Assembly (NCBI GenBank): GCA_023431185.1 | Contig: JAEYXS010000109.1 | Location: 1 to 29,654, forward strand | DNA: 29,654 bases | DNA from: Verrucomicrobiota bacterium | Lineage (GTDB): Bacteria > Verrucomicrobiota > Verrucomicrobiia > Limisphaerales > JAEYXS01 | Direction: 5' to 3' | Shown here: positions 23,494 to 29,654 of the stretch, piece after piece | Layout of the letters: each line of letters opens with the position of its first letter | Position numbering within the stretch: the first letter of the stretch is position 1 | Position numbers and translations under genes: made by a program | Notes under the pieces: model-generated | Seen by the model: only the letters and a program-made list of their open reading frames with translations | Databases searched by the model: none | What the model was told of the DNA's origin: nothing

Positions 23494-24003
23494 TCAGTAT
23501 CCGATGCTGATTACTTCCAGTTCATCCTCACCAGCGGGGAAGCGGAACTTCACCTTTTGGCCCAGCTTGCTGTTGAGGAGCGCCTTGGCGATGGGTGACA
23601 ACCAGCTCACTTCATTGCAATCCAGGTCTGTCTCGTCCACGCCGACGATCCGGTAGTCCAATTCTTCACCGCGTCGGTTGCGCACTTTCACTGTGGCACC
23701 GAAGCGGACGGTATCATGTGGCGGTGCAGGAGGGGGAACGATGACGGCGGTTTGCAAGCAGTCTTGCAGATGTGAAATGCGCTGGTCGAGCAGCTGCAGT
23801 TGACGCCTTGCAGCATCTTTGTCCGGTGAGGAGGCGAGCGCGGGGCGCTCGGTCGTGAGCAGACGGACGAGTTCGGAGTGCAACCGTTGTTCGCCGGCAG
23901 GAGTCAGATAATTCTTGGTCCCGGGCGGCAAAGCGGAAGCCGGGCGGGCAGCCACTGGCTGCTCGGGGGCATCGTCGTCTTCGCGGGTGAACGCCTTGCT
24001 CAT
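23494..24003 (-). CDS. GreA/GreB-family transcription factor with shortened coiled coil
   Basis: A 169-residue relative of GreB. The C-terminal globular domain is well kept: RFGATVKVRNRRGEELDYRIVGVDETD, VSWLSPIAKALLNSKLGQKVKFRFP and AGEDELEVISI. The N-terminal coiled coil is recognisable (LTPAGEQRLHSELVRLLTTERPAL...LQLLDQRISHLQ). Between ERPAL and the second helix only about 12 residues (SSPDKDAARR) replace roughly 25 in E. coli GreB, so the GDRSENADY tip with the acidic residues that provoke RNA cleavage is missing. It may bind polymerase in the secondary channel without normal cleavage activity. It is the last gene of the eight-gene minus-strand run, five bases after ribE. Short Gre-like proteins of this kind exist in other bacteria. 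Confidence 0.82.
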   Translation of the reverse strand: MSKAFTREDDDAPEQPVAARPASALPPGTKNYLTPAGEQRLHSELVRLLTTERPALASSPDKDAARRQLQLLDQRISHLQDCLQTAVIVPPPAPPHDTVRFGATVKVRNRRGEELDYRIVGVDETDLDCNEVSWLSPIAKALLNSKLGQKVKFRFPAGEDELEVISIGY

Positions 24004-24008
24004 CGCGG

Positions 24009-24611
24009 TCAGGTCTTTTTCGTGAAGCGTTCCACATACTTCGCCAGCAGATCGGCTTCCAGATTCACGAGGTCACCGACTTTGCGCTCACGTAGAGCGG
24101 TCACTGCATGGGTGTGTGGGATGATCCAGATGATGAAACTTTTCTTTTTCACCGCAGCGACGGTGAGGCTGATGCCATCGACGGCGATGGAGCCTTTGAA
24201 GACCATGTAGCGGAGGATTTCCTTTGGCGCTTCGATCTCGATGACGTAATCGGCGCCGCTCTTTTCCCAGCGCTTGATAACGCCAAGGCCATCAATGTGG
24301 CCGCTGACGAAGTGACCGCCTAGACGGCCATTGGCGGCAAGGGCGCGTTCGAGATTTACAACCCCGCCGAATTTCGTGTGCTGGAGATTGGTACGTGTCC
24401 ACGTTTCTTGCAGGAGGTCCATCTGGACGAGGCGACGTGTCTTTGGGCCGCTCAGCTTCACGACGGTGAGACAGCAGCCGTTCACGGCGAGGCTGTCGCC
24501 GAGTTGCAGATCACTGCCGCAGACGCGTGTCTCCACCGTGAGCGCGATGGACTTCGCGCTGGGCTTGATCGCCTTCACCACGCCTGTTTCTTCCACAATG
24601 CCGGTAAACAT
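24009..24611 (-). CDS. ribE: Riboflavin synthase, alpha chain
   Basis: A 200-residue enzyme that dismutates two 6,7-dimethyl-8-ribityllumazine molecules to riboflavin. It starts with the invariant MFTGIVEETG. Two lumazine-binding repeats are visible: the first with LGDSLAVNGCCLTVV, the second beginning FVSGHIDGLGVI and containing GSIAVDGISLTVAAV. The C-terminus (DLVNLEADLLAKYVERF) is typical. It starts 10 bases after ribD stops. ribBA and ribH are not in the window, so the pathway is split. No FMN riboswitch was recognised upstream of the rib genes. Confidence 0.96.
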   Translation of the reverse strand: MFTGIVEETGVVKAIKPSAKSIALTVETRVCGSDLQLGDSLAVNGCCLTVVKLSGPKTRRLVQMDLLQETWTRTNLQHTKFGGVVNLERALAANGRLGGHFVSGHIDGLGVIKRWEKSGADYVIEIEAPKEILRYMVFKGSIAVDGISLTVAAVKKKSFIIWIIPHTHAVTALRERKVGDLVNLEADLLAKYVERFTKKT

Positions 24612-24621
24612 AAATCAGGCC

Positions 24622-25761
24622 CTAATCTGCCACATCTGCGGTAATCAACAAGTCTGGGGGCAACTTCCGCCACTGGACGTTCTTCAGCTTCAGTGCGTTC
24701 GCCCAACTGGTGGCACCGCTTCCGGCAACTCCTTTACGCGCAGTTTTGCCACCGAGAATCTTTGGTGCGTAGAAAAAGGCGATGCGATGGGCGAGACGTT
24801 GCTCGGCGAATTTCGCGACGGTTTCACCGCCACCTTCGATGAGGAGCGAGGTGATCTCCTCTTTGCCGAGCTTCTTCAAGAGCCAACGCAGATTGAGGCC
24901 GCTTTTAGTGGTTGGCGCGGTGATGACGCGGACCAGTTTGGAGAGTGCCTGTATGCGTTTAACGGGAGCAGCCTTGGTGACGACGAGCGTGGTCAGATGC
25001 TTTTGATCATCGGTGACGACTTTGGCGGTGAGCGGCGTGCGGGCTTGCGGATCGAGGATGATGCGACGAAAACCGTGGAGCTTGTCGGGTGCTTTTCCCT
25101 TGGTGAGACGGATGGTCAGGCTGGGGTCGTCGGCGATAAGCGTGTTCACCCCGATGAGGATGGCGTCGTGCTCGGCGCGCAATTTCATGGCAGCCTCACG
25201 CGCCGCTTCGCTAGTGATCCATTTGGATTCACCGCTGGCGGTGGCGGTTTTGCCATCAAGGGTCATCGCGGCTTTCAGTGTGATGAGCGGCGTGCGATGG
25301 ATGATCCAGTGATTGAAAATGCGATTCAGTCCGGTGGCTTCTGCGGCGAGAATGCCTTCGGTAACCTTGATGCCCGCGGCGCGCAAGAGCTTGAAGGCGC
25401 GCCCGGCATGAGCGGGGTTTGGGTCAGTCGCAGCAACGACGACGTTTTTGATGCCTGCTTTGATAATCGCCTCGGAGCAGGGCGGGGTGCGGCCGTGCGT
25501 GCAGCAGGGTTCAAGGGAAACATAGATGGTAGCGCCTTGGGTGCTCTCACCGCGTTTTTCGGCATCGCGCAAGGCTTCGATCTCGGCGTGTGGCTGGCCA
25601 GCGCGATGGTGATAGCCGCGACCGATCACTTTGCCGTGCTTCACGATGACGGCGCCGACGAGGGGGTTAGGGGAGGTGGCGCCGGTGGCTTTGCGCGCGA
25701 GGCGGAGAGCCAGAAGCATGTGACTTTCGTCAGCCGATGTGATGGTTTGCTTCTTTGGCAT
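24622..25761 (-). CDS. ribD: Bifunctional riboflavin biosynthesis deaminase/reductase
   Basis: A 379-residue two-domain enzyme for the second and third steps of riboflavin synthesis from GTP. Residues 10-150 are a cytidine-deaminase-like domain with SPNPLVGAVIV, the zinc site HAE (His58, Glu60 as proton shuttle) and PCCTHGRTPPC (Cys86, Cys95). From about 155 the NADPH-dependent reductase follows: PLITLKAAMTLDGKTATASGES, SKWITSEAAR, DAILIGVNTLIADDPSLTIR and LLIEGGGETVAKF. It starts three bases after a small antitoxin-like gene and is followed closely by ribE. Confidence 0.96.
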   Translation of the reverse strand: MPKKQTITSADESHMLLALRLARKATGATSPNPLVGAVIVKHGKVIGRGYHHRAGQPHAEIEALRDAEKRGESTQGATIYVSLEPCCTHGRTPPCSEAIIKAGIKNVVVAATDPNPAHAGRAFKLLRAAGIKVTEGILAAEATGLNRIFNHWIIHRTPLITLKAAMTLDGKTATASGESKWITSEAAREAAMKLRAEHDAILIGVNTLIADDPSLTIRLTKGKAPDKLHGFRRIILDPQARTPLTAKVVTDDQKHLTTLVVTKAAPVKRIQALSKLVRVITAPTTKSGLNLRWLLKKLGKEEITSLLIEGGGETVAKFAEQRLAHRIAFFYAPKILGGKTARKGVAGSGATSWANALKLKNVQWRKLPPDLLITADVAD

Positions 25762-25764
25762 GGA

Positions 25765-25980
25765 TCAACATTTCGCCAAGTATTCGGCCAATGTGCAAAA
25801 TTTCCCGGCTGCAAACTCTTTGTGCACTGTTGGTTTGGAAGAACGATAGGCGGAAATATCAGCCAAATCTTCTGATGATTCCAACAACTCCTTGTAAGAA
25901 TGCAAATCAAGAACCACTGCCACCTTTTTGCCGGTGACATCAACAAGAAACTCTTTCCGTCTTCTCGTTGTCCGCTTCAT
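25765..25980 (-). CDS. Small Phd/RelB-like protein (possible orphan antitoxin)
   Basis: A 71-residue protein with a basic N-terminus (MKRTTRRRKEF), a central VDVTGKKVAVVLDLHSYKELLES that resembles the strand-helix core of Phd/YefM and related antitoxins, and an acidic-to-neutral tail (SSEDLADISAYRSSKP...EYLAKC). In such antitoxins the N-terminal part binds DNA and the tail wraps the toxin. No toxin gene (RelE, Doc or PIN type) stands beside it: ribD begins three bases after its stop and ftsY ends 38 bases before its ATG. The match is by pattern only; it could be an unrelated small regulatory protein. Confidence 0.6.
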   Translation of the reverse strand: MKRTTRRRKEFLVDVTGKKVAVVLDLHSYKELLESSEDLADISAYRSSKPTVHKEFAAGKFCTLAEYLAKC

Positions 25981-26018
25981 GTTTGAAAACTAACGGACGG
26001 CTGCATTTAGAAAATGAA

Positions 26019-26930
26019 CTATTCCCCGAACAAGGCCTTCGCAAACTCCTTCGGATCGAACGGCTGCAGGTCATCCGCTTGCTCGCCGACGCCGATGAAC
26101 TTCACGGGGATGCCGAGTTCCTTCTGGATCGCCACGACCATGCCGCCCTTGCTGGTTCCGTCGAGCTTCGTGATGACGAGGCCGGTGAGATGAACGGCCT
26201 TGTGAAATTCCTTCGCCTGGTTCAGCGCGTTCATGCCGGTGGTGGCATCGAGCACGAGGAGGACTTCGTGGGGCGCGCCGGGCAATTGCTTGTCGATGAC
26301 GCGATGCACCTTCTGAAGTTCCTTCATCAAATTGTTCTTCGTGTGCAGGCGGCCGGCGGTATCGACGATGAGATACTTGGCGTTGCGCGAAGTGGCGGCG
26401 GTCACAGCATCGTGTGCGACGGAGGCGGGATCGGAATTGTATGCGCCCGCGATGACCGGTGCGTTCAGGCGCGTGCCCCAGAGCTTCAATTGCTCGATCG
26501 CGGCGGCGCGGAAGGTATCGCACGCGGCCATGACCACGGCGTGGCCTTCGTCATGGAAACGCTTGGCGAGCTTCGCAGTGGTGGTCGTCTTACCGGTGCC
26601 ATTAACGCCTACGATGGCGATGACTGTAACTCCGTTGGTTTGCGTCTTGATGCCGCGATGACCTTCACCGAGGGATTTCTCAACCTCTTGTGCGGCGATG
26701 TGCGTGACATCAAGGCCCTGGCCGCCTTGCGATTCGTAAGCCTTGCGCACGGCGGTGATGATCTGGTTGGTCATCGGCACACCGAAGTCCGCACCGAGCA
26801 GGGCGGCTTCGAGTTCCTCAATCGTGCTGGCGGTCAGTTTGGGCGAACCGGTAACGATCCGTTTGATCTCGTGCACCAGCTTGTCGCTGGTCTTTTTGAG
26901 GCCCTCTTTGAGTCGTTGAAGAAATCCCAT
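26019..26930 (-). CDS. ftsY: Signal recognition particle receptor FtsY
   Basis: A 303-residue GTPase that docks SRP-ribosome complexes at the membrane. The ATG at 26930 starts MGFLQRLKEGLKKTSDKLVHEI, the usual amphipathic beginning of the N domain. The frame extension upstream overlaps the preceding gene's end. The acidic A domain of E. coli FtsY is absent, as in many bacteria. G motifs: GVNGTGKTT (108-116), DTFRAAAIEQL (138-148), DTAGR (190-194) and TKLDG (254-258), then GGMVVAI and the C-terminal IGVGEQADDLQPFDPKEFAKALF. It lies 14 bases after the PHP gene. Confidence 0.97.
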   Translation of the reverse strand: MGFLQRLKEGLKKTSDKLVHEIKRIVTGSPKLTASTIEELEAALLGADFGVPMTNQIITAVRKAYESQGGQGLDVTHIAAQEVEKSLGEGHRGIKTQTNGVTVIAIVGVNGTGKTTTTAKLAKRFHDEGHAVVMAACDTFRAAAIEQLKLWGTRLNAPVIAGAYNSDPASVAHDAVTAATSRNAKYLIVDTAGRLHTKNNLMKELQKVHRVIDKQLPGAPHEVLLVLDATTGMNALNQAKEFHKAVHLTGLVITKLDGTSKGGMVVAIQKELGIPVKFIGVGEQADDLQPFDPKEFAKALFGE

Positions 26931-26944
26931 GCTAAAAATCTGTT

Positions 26945-27805
26945 CTAATTGGTGGACGGATCGACCGTGGCCGGGCAATAACGCGCCTTGTTCTGTTCGG
27001 CGCGCTGGCGCAGCTTCACCACGTTGCTATAGGGGAGTCGGATGGAGCCGATGAGAGGCTTGCCCTTGTTCATGCCGTGACAATCTGAGCCGCCCGTGAT
27101 CAGCAGATTCTTCTGCTCGGCCATCATCAGGTAATGCTGGCTCACCGCTGTAGAATGCTTCGTGTGAAAGCATTCGATGCCGTCCATGCCCGCCTCGACG
27201 AGCTCGGGGATCATGTCATCGCTGCGATTCAGGCCGGGGTGCGCCATCACGGCCACGCCGCCCGCCTCGTGGATGAGCTTGATCGCGTCGGGCGCGGAGA
27301 TGCGGAACTTCGGCACCCAACCGGCGCGGCCCTTCTTCAAGAACCGCTCGAATGCCTCGTCCAAGGTCTTGCACACGCCGCGCTCCACCAAGGCCCGGCC
27401 CACATGCGGGCGGCCCGGTGACTGGCAACTCGCGATGCGGAACACATCCTCCGCCTCGATCGGCACACCGAGCTGCTTGATGCGCGCGACCATCTCGCGG
27501 ATGCGGTCCTGGCGGGCGGTTTGGAATTCCGCGAGCGCCTTCGTCAGCTTCTCGCAATGGATGTCCAGGTAGTAACCCAGCAGATGGAGCTCGTAATCAT
27601 CCTGCTCCGCCGTGAGTTCGCTGCCGGGAATGAACTCGATGCCCTGCTGCGCGCAGGCGGCCGCCATGCGCGGGCAGCCTTCCATCGTGTCATGATCCGT
27701 GAGCGAGAGGACGGCGAGATTGAAGCGCTTGCCTTCCGCGGCCAGTTGCTCCGGCGAGTAGGTGCCGTCGGAGAAACTGGTATGGAGATGCAAGTCGGCG
27801 AACAT
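26945..27805 (-). CDS. PHP-domain phosphoesterase (TrpH/YciV, RNase AM-like)
   Basis: A 286-residue metal-dependent PHP-family protein. Metal ligands are visible as DLHLHTSFSDG (His6, His8, Asp13), TDHDT (37-39), GSELTAE (Glu63), MAHPGLN, and GSDCHG near the end. An inserted helical region at about 85-160 is usual for this subfamily. E. coli YciV (RNase AM) of the same group trims 5' ends of rRNAs and degrades short oligonucleotides, so an RNA-processing role is plausible and would fit its nusB neighbour. It starts eight bases after the nusB stop codon and precedes ftsY. Confidence 0.9.
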   Translation of the reverse strand: MFADLHLHTSFSDGTYSPEQLAAEGKRFNLAVLSLTDHDTMEGCPRMAAACAQQGIEFIPGSELTAEQDDYELHLLGYYLDIHCEKLTKALAEFQTARQDRIREMVARIKQLGVPIEAEDVFRIASCQSPGRPHVGRALVERGVCKTLDEAFERFLKKGRAGWVPKFRISAPDAIKLIHEAGGVAVMAHPGLNRSDDMIPELVEAGMDGIECFHTKHSTAVSQHYLMMAEQKNLLITGGSDCHGMNKGKPLIGSIRLPYSNVVKLRQRAEQNKARYCPATVDPSTN

Positions 27806-27813
27806 CGCTTTGT

Positions 27814-28350
27814 TTACTTCACGATACGGGCAGGGCGCATCAATTCACTGCGCACCTTGTCCAGGATGCCATTCACGAACCGGCCGCTGTCATCCGTGGA
27901 GAACAGCTTCGCGATCTCCACGGCCTCGTTGATGCTCACCACGGGCGGGATGTCCTCGCGGAAAAGCATCTCATAGATCGCCAGGCGCAGGATGTTCCGG
28001 TCCACGGCGGCCATGCGGTGCAGATCCCAGTTCTTCGCGTATTTCTTGATCTCGGCATCGACCTTCTCACGGTGCTCGATGACGCCTTTGATGAGCGGTT
28101 CCGCGAAGAGCCGCACGGCGGCTTCATCGGCGGTCGTCTCCGGTGCATCCGGTTCCTCGCCCCAACGCGCCTGGCCCGTCTTGTCCTCCGTCACCGCTTC
28201 GGGATGCTGGCTGTTGAAGAGGAAGTCCAGCGCTGCCGTCATGTCCTCGGGCGGGTTCATCTCATGTTGGAAGAGGAACTGCACCGCCCGCTGGCGCGCA
28301 CGCCGCCGGACACCCAGGTTCTGGTTCCGTTTTACCGGTTTATCGCTCAT
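27814..28350 (-). CDS. nusB: Transcription antitermination factor NusB
   Basis: A 178-residue protein that with NusE binds boxA RNA in rRNA antitermination. RRRARQRAVQFLFQHEMNP near the N-terminus, then AVDRNILRLAIYEMLFREDIPPVVSINEAVEIAKLFSTDDSGRFVNGILDKV at the C-terminus are diagnostic. It is about 35-40 residues longer than the common form because of an acidic insertion near 45-80 (EAVTEDKTGQARWGEEPDAP). It begins four bases after the moeB-like stop codon, implying translational coupling. Confidence 0.95.
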   Translation of the reverse strand: MSDKPVKRNQNLGVRRRARQRAVQFLFQHEMNPPEDMTAALDFLFNSQHPEAVTEDKTGQARWGEEPDAPETTADEAAVRLFAEPLIKGVIEHREKVDAEIKKYAKNWDLHRMAAVDRNILRLAIYEMLFREDIPPVVSINEAVEIAKLFSTDDSGRFVNGILDKVRSELMRPARIVK

Positions 28351-28354
28351 TCGC

Positions 28355-29503
28355 TTAATATTTCGGCACGTTCGAATCGATCTCGTCCGACCACGCGTTG
28401 ATGCCGCCCTTCACGCTCTTGAGATACTTGAAACCCTGCTCGCGCAGGAACTTCAACGCCTTCATCGAGCGACCGCCCATCTTGCAATGGATGTAATACT
28501 GCTGGTTCGGGTCCAGTTCCGTGAAGCGCTGTGGCAACTCGCCCAGCGGCAGCAGCGGCACACCCTTGATATGCGCGATCTCGTACTCATCCGCATCCCG
28601 CACGTCGATGACCTTGATGCCTAGGCTCGGATTATCCAGCGCTTTCTTGAGTTCGTGCACATCCACCTCGTCCGGGTTCGCGGACGGATTCTCCGGCTGC
28701 GTCGGGATGCCGCAGAACACCTCGTAATCGATCAACTCCTTGATCGTCGGATTATCCCCGCAGATCGGGCACGCCGGATCACGGCGCAGCTTCAACTCCT
28801 TGAACTTCATGTCCAACGCATTGAAGAGGAGCAGGCGATTGATCAAGGGATTGCCCTTGCCCAAGGCCAGCTTGAGGATCTCGTTCGTCTGGATGCACCC
28901 GATGATACCCGGGAGCACGCCCAACACACCACCCTCGGCGCAGCTCGGCACCATGCCCGGCGGCGGGGGCTCGGGATAGAGACAGCGATAGCACGGTCCG
29001 CCCAAATGCGGCGCGAACACGCTCGCCTGACCCTCGAACCGGAAGATCGACCCGTAAACGTTCGGCTTCTTCAGCAGCACACACGCATCGTTCGTTAGGT
29101 AGCGTGTCGGGAAATTATCCGTGCCATCCACCACGATGTCGTACGGCTTGATGATCTCCATCGCGTTCTCGCTGCTCAGGCGCACGCTATGCAGCACCAC
29201 CTCCACATTCGGATTGATGCTCTTGATGGTGTCCCGGGCGGATTCCCCCTTATGCCGGCCCACATCTTCCGTGCCGTGGATGATCTGGCGCTGGAGATTC
29301 GAGAAATCCACCGTATCGAAATCCACCAGGCCGATCTTGCCCACGCCGGCGGCGGCCAGATACATGGCGATGGGGGAGCCGAGACCACCGGCACCGATGC
29401 ATAACACGCTGGTGCCCTTGATCTTCTTCTGCCCGGCCAACCCCACTTCCGGCAGGATCAAGTGCCGGGAATACCGCTTAATTTCGTCGTTACTCAGTTC
29501 CAT
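28355..29503 (-). CDS. moeB: MoeB/ThiF-type adenylyltransferase fused to a rhodanese domain
   Basis: A 382-residue E1-like protein that adenylates the C-terminus of a small sulfur carrier (MoaD, ThiS or CysO type). The ATG at 29503 begins MELSNDEIKRYSRHLILPEVG, the standard start. The nucleotide-binding GAGGLGSPIAMYLAAAGVG (37-55), DFSNLQRQ (67-74), DGTDNFPTR (126-134), zinc pairs C171/C174 and C245/C248, and PSCAEGGVLG with a possible catalytic Cys188 are seen. From about 280 a rhodanese domain follows with DVRDADEYEIAHI and active loop C340-KMGGRS. This resembles MoeZ/MoeBR and eukaryotic MOCS3, so it may transfer sulfur as well as adenylate. The carrier partner is not in the window. First gene of the eight-gene run. 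Confidence 0.93.
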   Translation of the reverse strand: MELSNDEIKRYSRHLILPEVGLAGQKKIKGTSVLCIGAGGLGSPIAMYLAAAGVGKIGLVDFDTVDFSNLQRQIIHGTEDVGRHKGESARDTIKSINPNVEVVLHSVRLSSENAMEIIKPYDIVVDGTDNFPTRYLTNDACVLLKKPNVYGSIFRFEGQASVFAPHLGGPCYRCLYPEPPPPGMVPSCAEGGVLGVLPGIIGCIQTNEILKLALGKGNPLINRLLLFNALDMKFKELKLRRDPACPICGDNPTIKELIDYEVFCGIPTQPENPSANPDEVDVHELKKALDNPSLGIKVIDVRDADEYEIAHIKGVPLLPLGELPQRFTELDPNQQYYIHCKMGGRSMKALKFLREQGFKYLKSVKGGINAWSDEIDSNVPKY

Positions 29504-29638
29504 AAACAGATAATCACAACTAGTGAGAGGCAGACTACCGCGAAGCGCCGATAATGCAAGCGGGCAACCCAAGGAAACCGGTGTGACGCGAATTTTGGGG
29601 TGCAGGGGAGCCATTCCGGAGGCATCGGGGGGAGTGCG

Positions 29639-29654
29639 GTCCCGCATGCGGGAC
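29639..29654. repeat. Perfect 16-bp palindrome at the window edge
   Basis: GTCCCGCATGCGGGAC reads the same on both strands. It lies about 140 bases upstream of the moeB-like gene and touches the last base of the window, so its full extent is unknown. It could be an operator, part of a terminator of an upstream gene, or a dispersed palindromic repeat. Confidence 0.5.

Noticed and set aside
24331..25875. Plus-strand frame of 514 codons opposite ribE and ribD.
   Set aside because: Runs across two real minus-strand genes and their junction; no domain visible.
25981..26018. FMN riboswitch ahead of ribD.
   Set aside because: The gap to ftsY is 38 bases and the space ahead of ribD is 3 bases; no RFN-like conserved segments are present.

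Overview
The window reads as a chromosomal segment of a GC-rich member of the Verrucomicrobiota (Pedosphaera/Limisphaerales-like). This rests on gene content, not on a marker tree. The content includes a DUF6797/propeller/cytochrome c protein, a secreted sulfatase with a BD-FAE-type esterase, a beta-propeller protein with the WSQFRGPNGSG opening seen in Planctomycetes and Verrucomicrobia, a DUF4912 protein next to a GH57 branching enzyme, and an EF-hand/Gly-Pro-rich exported protein. Gene density is normal. I see no complete mobile element, CRISPR array or prophage.

Layout: 1-6.0 kb (+) holds a 5'-truncated FAD-dependent oxidoreductase, a VTT/DedA-like membrane protein, a GIDE-LemA fusion, and a propeller plus EF-hand pair ending at a terminator near 6.06 kb. 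6.1-8.0 kb (-) holds a DEAD-box helicase followed by a bacterial SET-domain protein. 8.2-9.0 kb (+) holds tRNA-Pro(UGG) and an AlkD-like glycosylase. 9.06-9.34 kb (-) is rpsT with a good promoter and terminator. About 0.7 kb of non-coding, decayed-looking sequence follows. 10.1-12.7 kb (+) is the large DUF6797/cytochrome c protein. 12.96-18.33 kb (-) is a probable operon in the order DUF4912, GH57 branching enzyme, sulfatase, esterase. 18.5-19.3 kb (+) holds a TPR lipoprotein and tRNA-Val(CAC).

19.56-23.4 kb is an S-adenosylmethionine-cycle locus. An ArsR-HTH/methyltransferase fusion regulator (SahR-like) is divergent from metK and ahcY. The short gap carries two overlapping antiparallel sigma70-type promoters and an inverted repeat between them. 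This is the best regulatory story in the window.

23.45-29.5 kb (-) is a tightly packed eight-gene housekeeping run: moeB-like with rhodanese, nusB, a PHP phosphoesterase, ftsY, a small Phd/RelB-like protein, ribD, ribE and a GreA/GreB-family factor. It ends at a strong terminator shared with ahcY.

No clearly new multi-gene system is evident. The items most worth a second look are the SahR-like switch, the GIDE-LemA fusion, the SET protein behind the helicase, the histone-H1-like tail on the DUF4912 protein, the lone antitoxin-like gene inside the ribD operon, and several unexplained inverted repeats. All identifications come from reading motifs by eye, without database searches.
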